A stretch of DNA of 26,624 nucleotides from the NCBI GenBank assembly GCA_965206395.1, contig CBDBJK010000002.1:1-26624 (forward strand), in the 5' to 3' direction. The position numbers were made by a program, and so were the translations under genes. The notes beneath the pieces are model-generated. The model saw only the letters and a program-made list of their open reading frames with translations. It made no database searches and was not told the origin of the DNA. Source of the DNA: CBDBJK01 sp965206395 (lineage in GTDB: Bacteria; Chloroflexota; Dehalococcoidia; Lucifugimonadales; CATOSD01). Positions 14,414-22,360 of the stretch are shown here, one piece after another (position 1 is the stretch's first letter; each line of letters opens with the position of its first letter).

Positions 14414-15451
14414 ATGGTAGAAGCTCAGAACAGCAACGGTAGTATGCAGACTGGCGATACCCTGCTTGAGGTCAAAGACCTGAAGATGTACTTCCCAGTG
14501 ACTGCGGGAATTCTCTTCCAACGTCTAGTCGCTGAGGTCAAGGCTGTAGACGGTGTAACCTTTTCGATCAATAGAGGGGAAACGCTGGGTCTGGTTGGTG
14601 AAAGCGGTTGCGGCAAGACTACCACCGGGCGATGCATATTGCAGCTTTATAAGCCCACGGCTGGCGAAATTGTCTTTGGGGGCCAGCATCTGAATGAACT
14701 CAGCAACAAAGATATGCGAGCCATGCGACGCAAGATTCAAGTTATCTTCCAGGACCCTTATGGCTCTCTTAACCCCAGGATGACCTGCGGGGACATCGTC
14801 GGTGAGCCACTGATTGTTCACAAGCTTACTGATGGCAAGGCAGAGTATCGAGATAGGGTAGCGGAGTTGTTGCAGGTCGTAGGTCTGAACCCCTATATGG
14901 CCGACCGCTATCCTCACGAGTTCAGCGGGGGCCAGAGACAGCGTATAGGTATCGCCAGGGCATTATCGGTAAACCCTGAATTTATCGTCTGTGACGAGCC
15001 TGTGTCAGCGCTGGACGTTTCCATTCAGGCGCAGGTGATTAACCTGCTTGAAGACCTCCAAGAACAGTTTGGGCTTACCTACCTCTTTATCGCTCATGAC
15101 CTCTCTGTTGTGCGGCACATCAGCGATCGCATCGCAGTCATGTACCTGGGCCATATTGTCGAGATCGCAGACCGTCTGGAACTTTATGATAACCCGCTGC
15201 ATCCCTACACAAGGGCATTGCTCTCTGCTGTACCTATTCCCGACCCGGTGGCAGAAGAGGAACGTGAACGAATAATCCTGACAGGCGACGTGCCTAGCCC
15301 AATGAATCCGCCTGCAGGTTGTGTCTTCCACACGCGTTGCCCTATCGCTATCGAAGACTGTCAGCGCGGCGTACCTGAGCTGCGAGAAGTCAGCAAAAAC
15401 CATTGGGTAGCTTGTATCAGGGTTGATGGATACGGCGATCCTCAGTTTTAG
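14414..15451 (+). CDS. oppF: Oligopeptide/dipeptide ABC transporter ATP-binding protein (OppF/DppF type)
   Basis: 345-residue partner ATPase of OppD. Walker A GESGCGKTT at 62-70, FQDPYGSLNPR in the Q-loop region (typical of OppF), signature FSGGQRQR, Walker B FIVCDEP and the C-terminal cysteine-containing extension (GCVFHTRCPIAIEDC). An AAGGAG lies 10 nt before the ATG. OppD and OppF form a heterodimer, consistent with the 12 nt spacing. The gene ends at a long perfect hairpin shared with the convergent small gene. The pair is an ATPase-only unit in this window, so permeases must be encoded elsewhere. Confidence 0.9.
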   Translation: MVEAQNSNGSMQTGDTLLEVKDLKMYFPVTAGILFQRLVAEVKAVDGVTFSINRGETLGLVGESGCGKTTTGRCILQLYKPTAGEIVFGGQHLNELSNKDMRAMRRKIQVIFQDPYGSLNPRMTCGDIVGEPLIVHKLTDGKAEYRDRVAELLQVVGLNPYMADRYPHEFSGGQRQRIGIARALSVNPEFIVCDEPVSALDVSIQAQVINLLEDLQEQFGLTYLFIAHDLSVVRHISDRIAVMYLGHIVEIADRLELYDNPLHPYTRALLSAVPIPDPVAEEERERIILTGDVPSPMNPPAGCVFHTRCPIAIEDCQRGVPELREVSKNHWVACIRVDGYGDPQF

Positions 15452-15494
15452 CTTCGATGCACCATAAACATCGGTAGCAATCCGAGGTAAGTGA

Positions 15495-15536
15495 AAATCA
15501 AAAAGGGACATGCAATTGTGTGTCCCTTTTTGATTT
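15495..15536. terminator. Bidirectional terminator between oppF and the zinc-ribbon gene
   Basis: A perfect 16 bp stem (15495-15510 with 15521-15536) and a 10 nt loop. GGGACA pairs at the loop side, with A-rich and T-rich outer parts, so it provides a T-tract in either direction. It suits the convergent genes on its two sides. Confidence 0.85.
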
Positions 15537-15564
15537 GGCAAGAATGTCAGGCGGCAGGCGCTAT

Positions 15565-15927
15565 CTAGCCGACCGCTACTTTAGGTTCTGTGGACTTCTT
15601 TTCCTTCGACCTGCGCCGCTTCTCCCTCTCCCAACCGCTTAAGGGCGGCTTTCCCGTTCCTATTTGCTTGTGTTTATAGTGGTCCTCCATGAAGGACTTT
15701 CCCATGTGAGCCTCCACTTCAGCCTGTATGTCTGGAGGCACTTCGGGACGGCGCCATCCGCAAGTGATGCATAAAGGACTATCCGCAATCGGCGATCTAT
15801 AATCCAGCACCGCACCACCGCAACGAGGACATGCCTGAAGGGTTATCAACACGCTGGCCTTTACTTTAGAAGTTTTTGGTTTTTCAGGTCTAGGTTCGTC
15901 GTATGTAGAAATTTCTTGTACAGTCAT
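15565..15927 (-). CDS. Small zinc-ribbon-like hypothetical protein
   Basis: 120 residues with two CxxC pairs, Cys33-Cys36 (CPRCGGAV) and Cys53-Cys56 (CITCGW), the spacing of a zinc ribbon. The C-terminal third is very basic (EREKRRRSKEKK), which suggests contact with nucleic acid. The start is ATG at 15927; no strong ribosome site is seen. It is convergent with oppF and shares its terminator. No family name can be given. Confidence 0.6.
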   Translation of the reverse strand: MTVQEISTYDEPRPEKPKTSKVKASVLITLQACPRCGGAVLDYRSPIADSPLCITCGWRRPEVPPDIQAEVEAHMGKSFMEDHYKHKQIGTGKPPLSGWEREKRRRSKEKKSTEPKVAVG

Positions 15928-16105
15928 GATTTGACCTACTACAAAATGATTTAAGAAGTATACATAAATAACATCTTGTAATTGATATGGACTCCTCTTA
16001 TTGGACTCAAACGCTCAATATTTGGGATTACGGCTCGGTAAAACACGCATGGTTTGCGTCGCATTGTAGACTGTAGCGCCAGGAATACGGATACCGCTAC
16101 AGCCG

Positions 16106-16462
16106 CTACGCCGCAAGCCTTTGAAACTCGCTCCATTCATTGAGCAATTTCGTCACAGACTCTGATAGCTCATCGTTGTCTCTGGCTTCGTCATTAGCGA
16201 ATTGCAGCTGCTTCAACTGGCGTAAAGAAAGCCCGTACCTCCTTTCCATTTCCATTGCAAACCGCTTCGTGCCAGCCATGCCGATAACATGCCCGTTGTA
16301 TCGCGCTGGCGGTGGCGCTATTCCTGCGTCTAATGCCAGCCAGCCAAGCAAACAGTGACGCACAGGCGCAGATTTTTCGTCCGTATAGACGCTGGGGCAA
16401 ATCTCCTTTGCGTGCCTCTCAATCACGTCGATAATGGTCCTAAAATCTGGTGGCGTTATCAT
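16106..16462 (-). CDS. Hypothetical protein
   Basis: 118 residues, not recognised. It begins MITPPDFRTIIDVIERHAKE and is mostly helical by composition, with no membrane span and no metal-binding pattern. It is supported by AGAGG 7 nt before the ATG at 16462 and by a clean single frame. A CCTGAGG/CCTCAGG hairpin (16482-16505) lies just upstream in its probable leader. It is separated from the zinc-ribbon gene by about 180 bp in which I see nothing. Confidence 0.55.
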   Translation of the reverse strand: MITPPDFRTIIDVIERHAKEICPSVYTDEKSAPVRHCLLGWLALDAGIAPPPARYNGHVIGMAGTKRFAMEMERRYGLSLRQLKQLQFANDEARDNDELSESVTKLLNEWSEFQRLAA

Positions 16463-16912
16463 AGTTTTGCCTCTCTTTCATCCTGAGGATGTCCGCTCCC
16501 TCAGGGGTTTACTTATGTGTCCTGCAACCGACTATCCATCGCTCGCGAGGGCAATCTGAATATTAGGTAATCTAACGTGCACTGGAATAACCCTGTGATT
16601 CCCGGCCTGTCGCATTTTCGGATTGCGTGACCAGCACGCTCAACTGAATACCATTGCAAGTGTAGCCAGCATAGGCAAGACCTGCCTGACGACAGCCTCT
16701 CGAAATGCTGACAATTTCCTCACAAAAGGGATTGGTAGGGCAAACTACGATAGGGGATAGTCATGTCGCGGGCGCAATAGTACGACCGCTTTCTCAGCCG
16801 CACCAGGAGAAGGCGACCGAAGATTCGCCACGAACGGCCTGACGTGCTAACGCGGGGAGAAGCGATGAGGCTAGGCATCCAGCCAGTTTTGTTATTCGGT
16901 CCTAGCTAATGG
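16463..16912. other. Gene-free stretch
   Basis: 450 bp between two minus-strand genes. Apart from the 16482-16505 hairpin near the start of the hypothetical gene, I see no gene, clear promoter, terminator or repeat. Confidence 0.4.
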
Positions 16913-18511
16913 CTACGGGTCGATGAGCACTCCGGGGTTGAGCACACCATTGGGGTCTAGCGCGCTCTTTGCCGCGCGCAGAGCGACTGCGAAGAGTTCA
17001 GGGCGCTGTTCGTCGTACCAGGGGCGGTGCTGACGACCGACCGCGTGGTGGTGAGTTATCGTGCCCCCAGCCTTCATAATCGCGTCTGAGGCAGCTTGCT
17101 TGATTGCCGCCTTCTGTTCTATCTCCGAGCCGCTTCTGTAAAGCCCTGAGTACGTGTAATAGGGCGCGGGGCCATCAGGGTATACGTGTGTGAAGCGGCA
17201 GTTCAGCGTGCCACCTCCACAGGCTTCCAGCAGCACCTCGCTCAGCGCCTTACGCACTTGCTTGTCGAAATCCGGCCAGCGATCCCAGGTAATCGCGGTT
17301 TCAACGGTTCCGCCAACCATGCCCAGGCCATCTGCGAGGCCGCCGCCGATGTTGACGAAGGCGTCGCGCCACGCGCCAGCCGCGCCGCCTCTGCCCGTCG
17401 GCGCGCCAGTGCCGTCTGAGATGACGATCTCCGAGTCGTCGATGTCGCCGCCAGCGTCGCGAGCGATTCCGACAGCCGTTTGCATCAGCCAATCCTGAGG
17501 AACTTCGGCGGATTCTAGGCCCAGTACCAGAAGTGCTTTTGTGCCATCCAATCCAGCACTGCTACCTGCCAGCGCGGGGTCGAGCAGACGCAGATTCGCG
17601 GGCCAGAGCTTCGCCTGCGCTATCTGCCTCGTAGCCTCGTAGCCTGACTCCCACGAAGGAAACGTGACGCCGGCAGTGGCCCGGTACTTGGGACGAACCT
17701 GGATACGCATCCATGCCTCGGTGATGATGCCGAGGATGCCCTCGCTGCCGATTACGAACCGGTCAGGGCTTGGCCCCGCACCGCTGCCCGGAAGCCGCCG
17801 AGATTCCCACCAGCCTGAAGGTGTCAGCATTCGCACCGACTCCACGAAGTCGTCGATGTGTGTGTGATTCGTGGCGTAATGGCCGCCGGAGCGCGTCGCA
17901 ATCCAACCGCCTAGCGTCGAACCCGCGAAGCTTTGCGGGAAGTGGCGAAGAGTATATCCTCGTGGCCTTAGCTGGTCTTCGAGAGCAGGGCCGAACACGC
18001 CGGCCTGGATACGAGCGGCGCGCGAAACCTCGTCGATTTCCAGCACACGGTCAAACTGGTCCATGTCGATTGTGACGATGCCATCGTATCCCTCTGGCGG
18101 CGTAACGCCTTCGACGACAGAGGAGCCGCCGCCGTAAGGAATCGTGGCGTATCCGTTGTCGGAGCACCATTCGAGGACGGCCTCAAGCTCCTGCTCGTTG
18201 CAAGGGTGTGCCACAACGTCGGGAGGGTTCGGAAACTCGCCAAACACCGCACGATCCTTGTCTGCGCCGTAGGAGTGCGAGGCGCGCTCGTAGTTGTCGC
18301 TGAAGCAGAAGCCTGCAATCGAGTCGATAGGCTTGATGCGTGGGTCACGCAGCTTGAGGTCTTCGGCGCGAGGTACGGGAGGCGGCTCAAGCGTCACGCC
18401 AAGGCTTTCGGAAAGCTGTTTCGCGTACTCGCTTCGCTGCTTTTCCGTTGGCTCTTCGGACTCAAGCCCCCACGTCCAGATGCTGCGTCGTGTCTTGTTG
18501 ATGGTCGCCAT
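16913..18511 (-). CDS. FAD-linked oxidase, alkyl-DHAP synthase-like
   Basis: 532-residue flavoprotein of the FAD-binding type 4/VAO family, closest in layout to alkyldihydroxyacetonephosphate synthase, which exchanges an acyl for an alkyl chain in ether lipid synthesis. The FAD domain shows IPYGGGSSVVEGVTPP and later SFAGSTLGGWIATRSGGHYATNHTHIDD; the C-terminal cap has THHHAVGRQHRPWYDEQRP, comparable to the catalytic His/Tyr region of that enzyme, and the usual NPGVLIDP end. The ATG at 18511 is preferred because AGGAGG ends 5 nt upstream; the longer frame from 18574 overlaps the promoter. Many bacterial members oxidise 2-hydroxy acids or aromatic alcohols instead, so the substrate is open. 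It is driven by a promoter module that also precedes the alcohol dehydrogenase gene at 20660-21739. Confidence 0.85.
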   Translation of the reverse strand: MATINKTRRSIWTWGLESEEPTEKQRSEYAKQLSESLGVTLEPPPVPRAEDLKLRDPRIKPIDSIAGFCFSDNYERASHSYGADKDRAVFGEFPNPPDVVAHPCNEQELEAVLEWCSDNGYATIPYGGGSSVVEGVTPPEGYDGIVTIDMDQFDRVLEIDEVSRAARIQAGVFGPALEDQLRPRGYTLRHFPQSFAGSTLGGWIATRSGGHYATNHTHIDDFVESVRMLTPSGWWESRRLPGSGAGPSPDRFVIGSEGILGIITEAWMRIQVRPKYRATAGVTFPSWESGYEATRQIAQAKLWPANLRLLDPALAGSSAGLDGTKALLVLGLESAEVPQDWLMQTAVGIARDAGGDIDDSEIVISDGTGAPTGRGGAAGAWRDAFVNIGGGLADGLGMVGGTVETAITWDRWPDFDKQVRKALSEVLLEACGGGTLNCRFTHVYPDGPAPYYTYSGLYRSGSEIEQKAAIKQAASDAIMKAGGTITHHHAVGRQHRPWYDEQRPELFAVALRAAKSALDPNGVLNPGVLIDP

Positions 18512-18526
18512 GTCCGCCTCCTGCAA

Positions 18527-18576
18527 GCTGTCTCGTACGCGAGGATTATACGCTATTGGGGAGCCATCCTCCAAGG
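18527..18576 (-). promoter_or_regulatory. Promoter/operator module, copy 1 (FAD oxidase)
   Basis: On the minus strand TTGGAG (18574-18569), an 18 bp spacer and a perfect TATAAT (18550-18545) are followed by CTCG-CGTA-CGAG (18543-18532), an inverted repeat over the expected transcription start. The whole 50 bp recurs at 21828-21877 with few changes. The leader to the ATG is about 27 nt. Confidence 0.75.
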
Positions 18577-18633
18577 CGGCAGAAGCAATAAACCCTCAGA
18601 TGAGCGAACATGTGACTTAGAATGACACTATTG

Positions 18634-18662
18634 TTGACTCGACGTTATGTTTCTGCTACCTT
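18634..18662 (+). promoter_or_regulatory. Candidate promoter of the ABM-like gene
   Basis: TTGACT at 18634-18639, a 17 bp spacer and TACCTT at 18657-18662. The -35 is good, the -10 poor. It lies 45 bp upstream of the ABM-like start and diverges from the FAD oxidase promoter. Confidence 0.35.
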
Positions 18663-18706
18663 CCACAGGCGCGGGTAGAAGGAAAGTAGTCCAGAAGGAG
18701 GATGCT

Positions 18707-19333
18707 ATGATTATATTTCGGGTTAGTCAATTCCCTCAAATAGGGAAGGTTGGTGAGTTGCGTGCCCATTTGGAAGAAAATGTGAAGCAGTCCCAAGCAG
18801 ACGGTGTGCAAACTTCTTTATCCCAGAAGGTGGTATCTGACAGCGAGCCAGCCTTGGAAGTGAACAGATTGTTCGAAAACCTGGAAGCGTTCGAGAAGTT
18901 TCGAGACCAGTCATCTTCCGGAATGGAGAGCCGCCGGCAGGAGGTGGCTCCCCTGATAAGACAGCCCGCAAACACGACGCTTTCCAATGGTCTTGTTCCA
19001 CCCAGCGGTGAAAATGCCCCTCGTCGATATGCTGGCAATGCACTTGTTTACCCCGCACTTGGCAAGGGGCCTCTGGTTAGGTCTATACTGACAGAATTCG
19101 TCAGGTCATACCAGGCTGAAAGGCCGTATGCCTCTATCGCGGCGCGACTCCTCAGTTCTCAAGGAGCAGTATTCGTCTTCCGTGATTCCTTTGAGACTTT
19201 GGCGGAGTTTGAGAATATCTGGGTCAACAACCCTTCCGCTAGCCTTCAAGCAGCCGCAGCACAAGTAACTTCCTTGAGCCGAGCGCCAATAGTGCAGGAA
19301 CTCTATGAGTTCTTGGTTCCATTCAAGAGCTAG
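18707..19333 (+). CDS. Two-repeat ABM/NIPSNAP-like dimeric alpha-beta barrel protein
   Basis: 208 residues that look like two ferredoxin-fold repeats of about 90-100 residues: MIIFRVSQFPQIGKVGELRAHLEE at the start and NALVYPALGKGPLVRSILTEF near residue 110, each ending in a DSxETLxEFEN-like helix. This is the arrangement of antibiotic-biosynthesis-monooxygenase or NIPSNAP-like barrels; the function cannot be stated. The ATG at 18707 is chosen for AGAAGGAGG 5 nt upstream. It is divergent from the FAD oxidase. Its TAG stop at 19331-19333 is part of the CTAG target duplicated by the following IS, so the protein survived the insertion unchanged. Confidence 0.6.
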   Translation: MIIFRVSQFPQIGKVGELRAHLEENVKQSQADGVQTSLSQKVVSDSEPALEVNRLFENLEAFEKFRDQSSSGMESRRQEVAPLIRQPANTTLSNGLVPPSGENAPRRYAGNALVYPALGKGPLVRSILTEFVRSYQAERPYASIAARLLSSQGAVFVFRDSFETLAEFENIWVNNPSASLQAAAAQVTSLSRAPIVQELYEFLVPFKS

Positions 19334-20535
19334 GGATACTCTGAACAAGTCTGGGCATAGTAGCATAGAGAATAGCACTGTGTTCGGGGAGATAATTGAT
19401 GGACCAGCCAACATTTGCGGACTTGGAATACGAGAGCAAGAAGCGCAAGACCCGCCGGGAGATATTCCTGGAGCGCATGGATGCTCTGATCCCGTGGGAA
19501 CAGATGGAAGAGCGCATCCGTCCGTTCTATCCCAAGGCGGGCCGAGGCCGTCGACCATATGAGTTGTCGGCGATGGTGCGGATACACTGCGTGCAGTTGT
19601 TCTACAACTTGAGCGATCCTGGTATGGAGGACATGCTCTACGAGGTCGAGTCGGTGAGACGGTTCGTAGGGTTGAAGCTGTCGGGCCCGCTGCCGGACGA
19701 GACGACGATTCTGAACTTCCGCCATCTGCTGGAAGAGCATGAGTTGGGGCAGAGTCTGTTCGAGGAGATAAACCGTCATCTGGAGTCCCAGGGACTGCGG
19801 CTTCGGGAGGGGACGATCGTGGACGCGAGCATCATAGAGGCGCCGTCATCGACGAAGAATCGTGCGGGTGAGCGAGACCCTGAGATGCACCAGACGAAGA
19901 AGGGGAACGAGTGGCGCTTCGGGATGAAAGTACACGTAGGCGCTGACGCTGAGACGGGAGTGGTACACAGCATGACTACGACGCCAGCTAACGTGCATGA
20001 TGTGACAGAAGCGCACCGATTGCTGCACGGTGGAGAGAAACGAGTGTGGGGGGATGCGGGGTATCAGGGAGTGGACAAGCGGTTGGAGAATCGAGAGTTG
20101 GATGTGGAGTGGCGAGTGGCGATGAGGCCCGGCCGGCGACGGCACCTGGAGCCTGGCAGCCACGAGGCGTTGGCGGAGAAGCGCAAAGCGTCGGTCAGAG
20201 CGAAAGTGGAGCATCCGTTCCTGTACGTGAAGCGGCGCTTTGGCTACGCCAAGGTGCGCTACCGAGGGTTGGCTAAGAACGCGCAACGGCTGGCATTGCT
20301 ACTGGGGCTGGCCAACTTGATGACGGCAGAGCGCCGTCTGGCGGCATGAGAGGGGCGCAGTGAGCAAATCACGGCCGGGGAGCCGCGATGGCTCCGAAAA
20401 GCCGCTTCGAGGCCACAACAGACACGGTCTGAACACCTCAACCACGACCTGGAACGTCACAAAGATGCCTGAACATCTCCAAAGAACGGAACCACTCTGC
20501 CCATCCACGCTTGCGCCGAGTTGTTCAGAGGTTCC
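19334..20535 (+). mobile_element. Complete IS5-family element (IS5 group)
   Basis: 1202 bp flanked by direct CTAG (19330-19333 and 20536-20539), the target type of the IS5 group. The terminal repeats match at 15 of the first 18 positions (GGATACTCTGAACAAGTC against GGAACCTCTGAACAACTC). It carries one intact transposase and about 185 bp of non-coding sequence before the right end. The left copy of CTAG includes the stop codon of the upstream gene. Confidence 0.9.
19399..20349 (+). CDS. IS5-family transposase, intact
   Basis: 316-residue DDE transposase of the IS5 group. The N-terminal part has the DUF772-type sequence (GRRPYELSAMVRIHCVQLFYNLSD), with the catalytic residues Asp142 (IVDASIIEAP), Asp219 (VWGDAGYQG) and Glu271 (VRAKVEHPFLYVKRRFGYAKVRYRG split around it). 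The frame is complete and the element ends are present, so it may be active. The ATG at 19399 is preferred over the TTG just before it, with GGGGAGA upstream. Confidence 0.93.
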   Translation: MDQPTFADLEYESKKRKTRREIFLERMDALIPWEQMEERIRPFYPKAGRGRRPYELSAMVRIHCVQLFYNLSDPGMEDMLYEVESVRRFVGLKLSGPLPDETTILNFRHLLEEHELGQSLFEEINRHLESQGLRLREGTIVDASIIEAPSSTKNRAGERDPEMHQTKKGNEWRFGMKVHVGADAETGVVHSMTTTPANVHDVTEAHRLLHGGEKRVWGDAGYQGVDKRLENRELDVEWRVAMRPGRRRHLEPGSHEALAEKRKASVRAKVEHPFLYVKRRFGYAKVRYRGLAKNAQRLALLLGLANLMTAERRLAA

Positions 20536-20659
20536 CTAGTTCCTGAACCTCCTGCCCGCGTAGTAATCCTGGAGCATCGTTAGGGGTTTGGTGTAAGGCG
20601 GACGTTTCCTAATAGTCGACTCGTCGAACTCAAGCCCCTACTGCTCACGGGTGAGACGG

Positions 20660-21739
20660 CTAATAGGTGATAATGCTGCGCCCGCTGATTTTGCCTGCTT
20701 TCAAGTCCGCCGCCGCCTCGTTGATCTGGTCAAGGCTGTAGCGTTTCGTGACCATGGCGTCCAGGTCTAGCTTGCCCTCTTGATACCAGCGAACGAAGGT
20801 GGGGAAATCGCGGTCCGGGCGACAGAGGCTGGCTCTCGTTCCGGTGTAGGTGCGCTGGCTGATGCGTAGCTCTTCGACGTCGATATGTCCCTGTTCCTGG
20901 ACAGCGCCCACCAGACAGGCCGTGCCGCCTTTCTTGAGGCCCACAACTCCCGGTCGTGCCGCGTACAATATCTGCTCCTGTGTGCGAGGCGCGCCGATGG
21001 CGTCGATGGCATATTCCACACCGCCGCCGGTGAGCGCGCGAATGGCTTCTACTGGATCACTGTCGGCGGCATTGACGCCGTGTGTGGCCCCGAAGTGCTT
21101 CGCAAACGCCAGCTTTTCGTCTGACAAGTCTACCGCGATGATAGGATATGCGCCCACGATATGAGCGGCGGCGACGGCACACAATCCAACGCCTCCAACG
21201 CCGAAGATGGCTACAGATTCCCCGACACGGACTTCCAGAGTGTTCATGATGACGCCACTTCCTGTCAGGACAGCGCAGCCGATGATAGACGTCACGTCTG
21301 TTGCGACATCTTTGTCGATAGGCACCACTAGCCGCTCGGAGAGAAGGGTATACTCCGTCCACGTTGCGCCCCCGACGTTCACCGACTGGCCGTTCCATTG
21401 GGCCTCTACGCGAGAACGGGGTGGCGCTTCGCCCACCAGATTTCGGTCAACCCAGGTGGTCATGACGTGATCGTCCTCCTGCACGTTAGTGACATCATTC
21501 CCCTTGGCTACCACAACTCCAGTAGACTCGTGGCCTATCAGTGTCGGGTATTGCGACTGGGTTGCGACGTGAGTGGTCTCCGGGGTGCGATGCATCTGGT
21601 GAAGCTGGGAATGGCAGATGCCGCTTGCGAAGAGCTTGACGAGCACCTGGTCGGGCGCAGGATCGGGTAAAACTACCGCATCGATGAGCAATGGCTTGTT
21701 CGGTTCCACGAGGATAGCTGCTTTGGATTTGGTGGGCAT
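20660..21739 (-). CDS. Zinc-dependent alcohol dehydrogenase, class III-like MDR family
   Basis: 359-residue medium-chain dehydrogenase that should oxidise an alcohol or a hemithioacetal adduct with NAD(P). Catalytic zinc ligands Cys42, His70 with Glu71 (GHE) and Cys155 (IIGCAVLTGSGV) are present, and the NAD-binding loop GVGGVGL is at about 180-186. The segment IIGCAVLTGSGVIMNT resembles class III/mycothiol-dependent enzymes. The four cysteines of the structural zinc lobe, expected after the GDHV-like EDDHV at 88-92, are missing: that stretch reads WVDRNLVGEAPPRSRVE. AAGGAGGAAT gives a strong ribosome site for the ATG at 21739. It is transcribed from a module nearly identical to that of the FAD oxidase, so a shared pathway is likely. 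Substrate unknown. Confidence 0.88.
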   Translation of the reverse strand: MPTKSKAAILVEPNKPLLIDAVVLPDPAPDQVLVKLFASGICHSQLHQMHRTPETTHVATQSQYPTLIGHESTGVVVAKGNDVTNVQEDDHVMTTWVDRNLVGEAPPRSRVEAQWNGQSVNVGGATWTEYTLLSERLVVPIDKDVATDVTSIIGCAVLTGSGVIMNTLEVRVGESVAIFGVGGVGLCAVAAAHIVGAYPIIAVDLSDEKLAFAKHFGATHGVNAADSDPVEAIRALTGGGVEYAIDAIGAPRTQEQILYAARPGVVGLKKGGTACLVGAVQEQGHIDVEELRISQRTYTGTRASLCRPDRDFPTFVRWYQEGKLDLDAMVTKRYSLDQINEAAADLKAGKISGRSIITY

Positions 21740-21783
21740 GATTCCTCCTTCATAACGTACACCGCGCTGGTATCAGCTTTTTC

Positions 21784-21820
21784 AAGCGGGAAGGTGGGAC
21801 TCAAGCCACTCGTCCCGCTT
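21784..21820 (-). promoter_or_regulatory. Hairpin in the alcohol dehydrogenase leader
   Basis: AAGCGGGA (21784-21791) pairs with TCCCGCTT (21813-21820), with an inner GTGG/CCAC stem. It lies between the promoter module and the ribosome site on the minus strand. There is no T run on either side, so it is a leader structure rather than a terminator. Copy 1 of the module has no such leader. Confidence 0.45.
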
Positions 21821-21827
21821 AATTGAG

Positions 21828-21877
21828 GCTGTCTCGTATGCGAGGATTATATGCTATTGAGGAGGTATTCTCCAAGG
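21828..21877 (-). promoter_or_regulatory. Promoter/operator module, copy 2 (alcohol dehydrogenase)
   Basis: On the minus strand TTGGAG (21875-21870), an 18 bp spacer, TATAAT (21851-21846), then CTCG-CATA-CGAG (21844-21833). It is nearly the same as 18527-18576, including the CAATAGC word just before the -10 and GACAGC after the operator-like repeat. It lies just after the stop of the CBS gene and about 100 nt before the dehydrogenase start. Confidence 0.75.
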
Positions 21878-21890
21878 TGATTGACGAATC

Positions 21891-22313
21891 CTAGCTAAAT
21901 TTTTGCAACGAGTCCAGCTTTCGCTGGAGGTCTGGCCTGTAGAGGTATCCAGCGTATTTCCCTTTGCTGTCCACCACAGTTATACCTGTTATTATTCGCC
22001 TCTCCTGCATGATCTTCAATGCATGGCGAATCGTGTCCGAGGTTTTGACCGCTATAACTGGTTTACTCATAAACTCCTGGGCGGGATTTTCAGGATCATC
22101 ACTAAACACCTTTTTAATTGTCCTCGTGTCAGACGGAGTGAAAATGCCGATAGGCTTGTCATCCTCATCAACGATAACGACTGCCGGGCTACCTTTAACA
22201 AACTGTTCCATCACGTCTTTGATCGTCGCCGAATCCTGCAGCTTGCCTTCCCGACTGCTGAAGGAATCCAGAAAATCCTCCACTGGAAAATTGAGTGAAA
22301 TGCCTTGCGCCAT
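21891..22313 (-). CDS. CBS-domain-pair protein
   Basis: 140 residues made almost entirely of two CBS motifs (a Bateman module), which usually bind adenine nucleotides and regulate partner proteins. Motif one: ATIKDVMEQFVKGSPAVVIVDEDDKPIGIFTPSDTR; motif two: EFMSKPVIAVKTSDTIRHALKIMQERRIITGITVVDSKGKYAGYLYRPDL. There is no fused catalytic or DNA-binding domain. AAGGGAG lies very close to the ATG at 22313. It lies 47 nt after a membrane protein gene, probably in one transcript, and just before the alcohol dehydrogenase promoter. Confidence 0.8.
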   Translation of the reverse strand: MAQGISLNFPVEDFLDSFSSREGKLQDSATIKDVMEQFVKGSPAVVIVDEDDKPIGIFTPSDTRTIKKVFSDDPENPAQEFMSKPVIAVKTSDTIRHALKIMQERRIITGITVVDSKGKYAGYLYRPDLQRKLDSLQKFS

Positions 22314-22360
22314 GCTATGCTCCCTTGATTTTCATGTTCGCAACTTTGCCGTTTCCTCTG

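Noticed and set aside
16913..18574. Longer start (18574) for the FAD oxidase
   Set aside because: The extra 21 codons overlap the -10 box and the operator-like repeat of the promoter module; the ATG at 18511 has a strong ribosome site.
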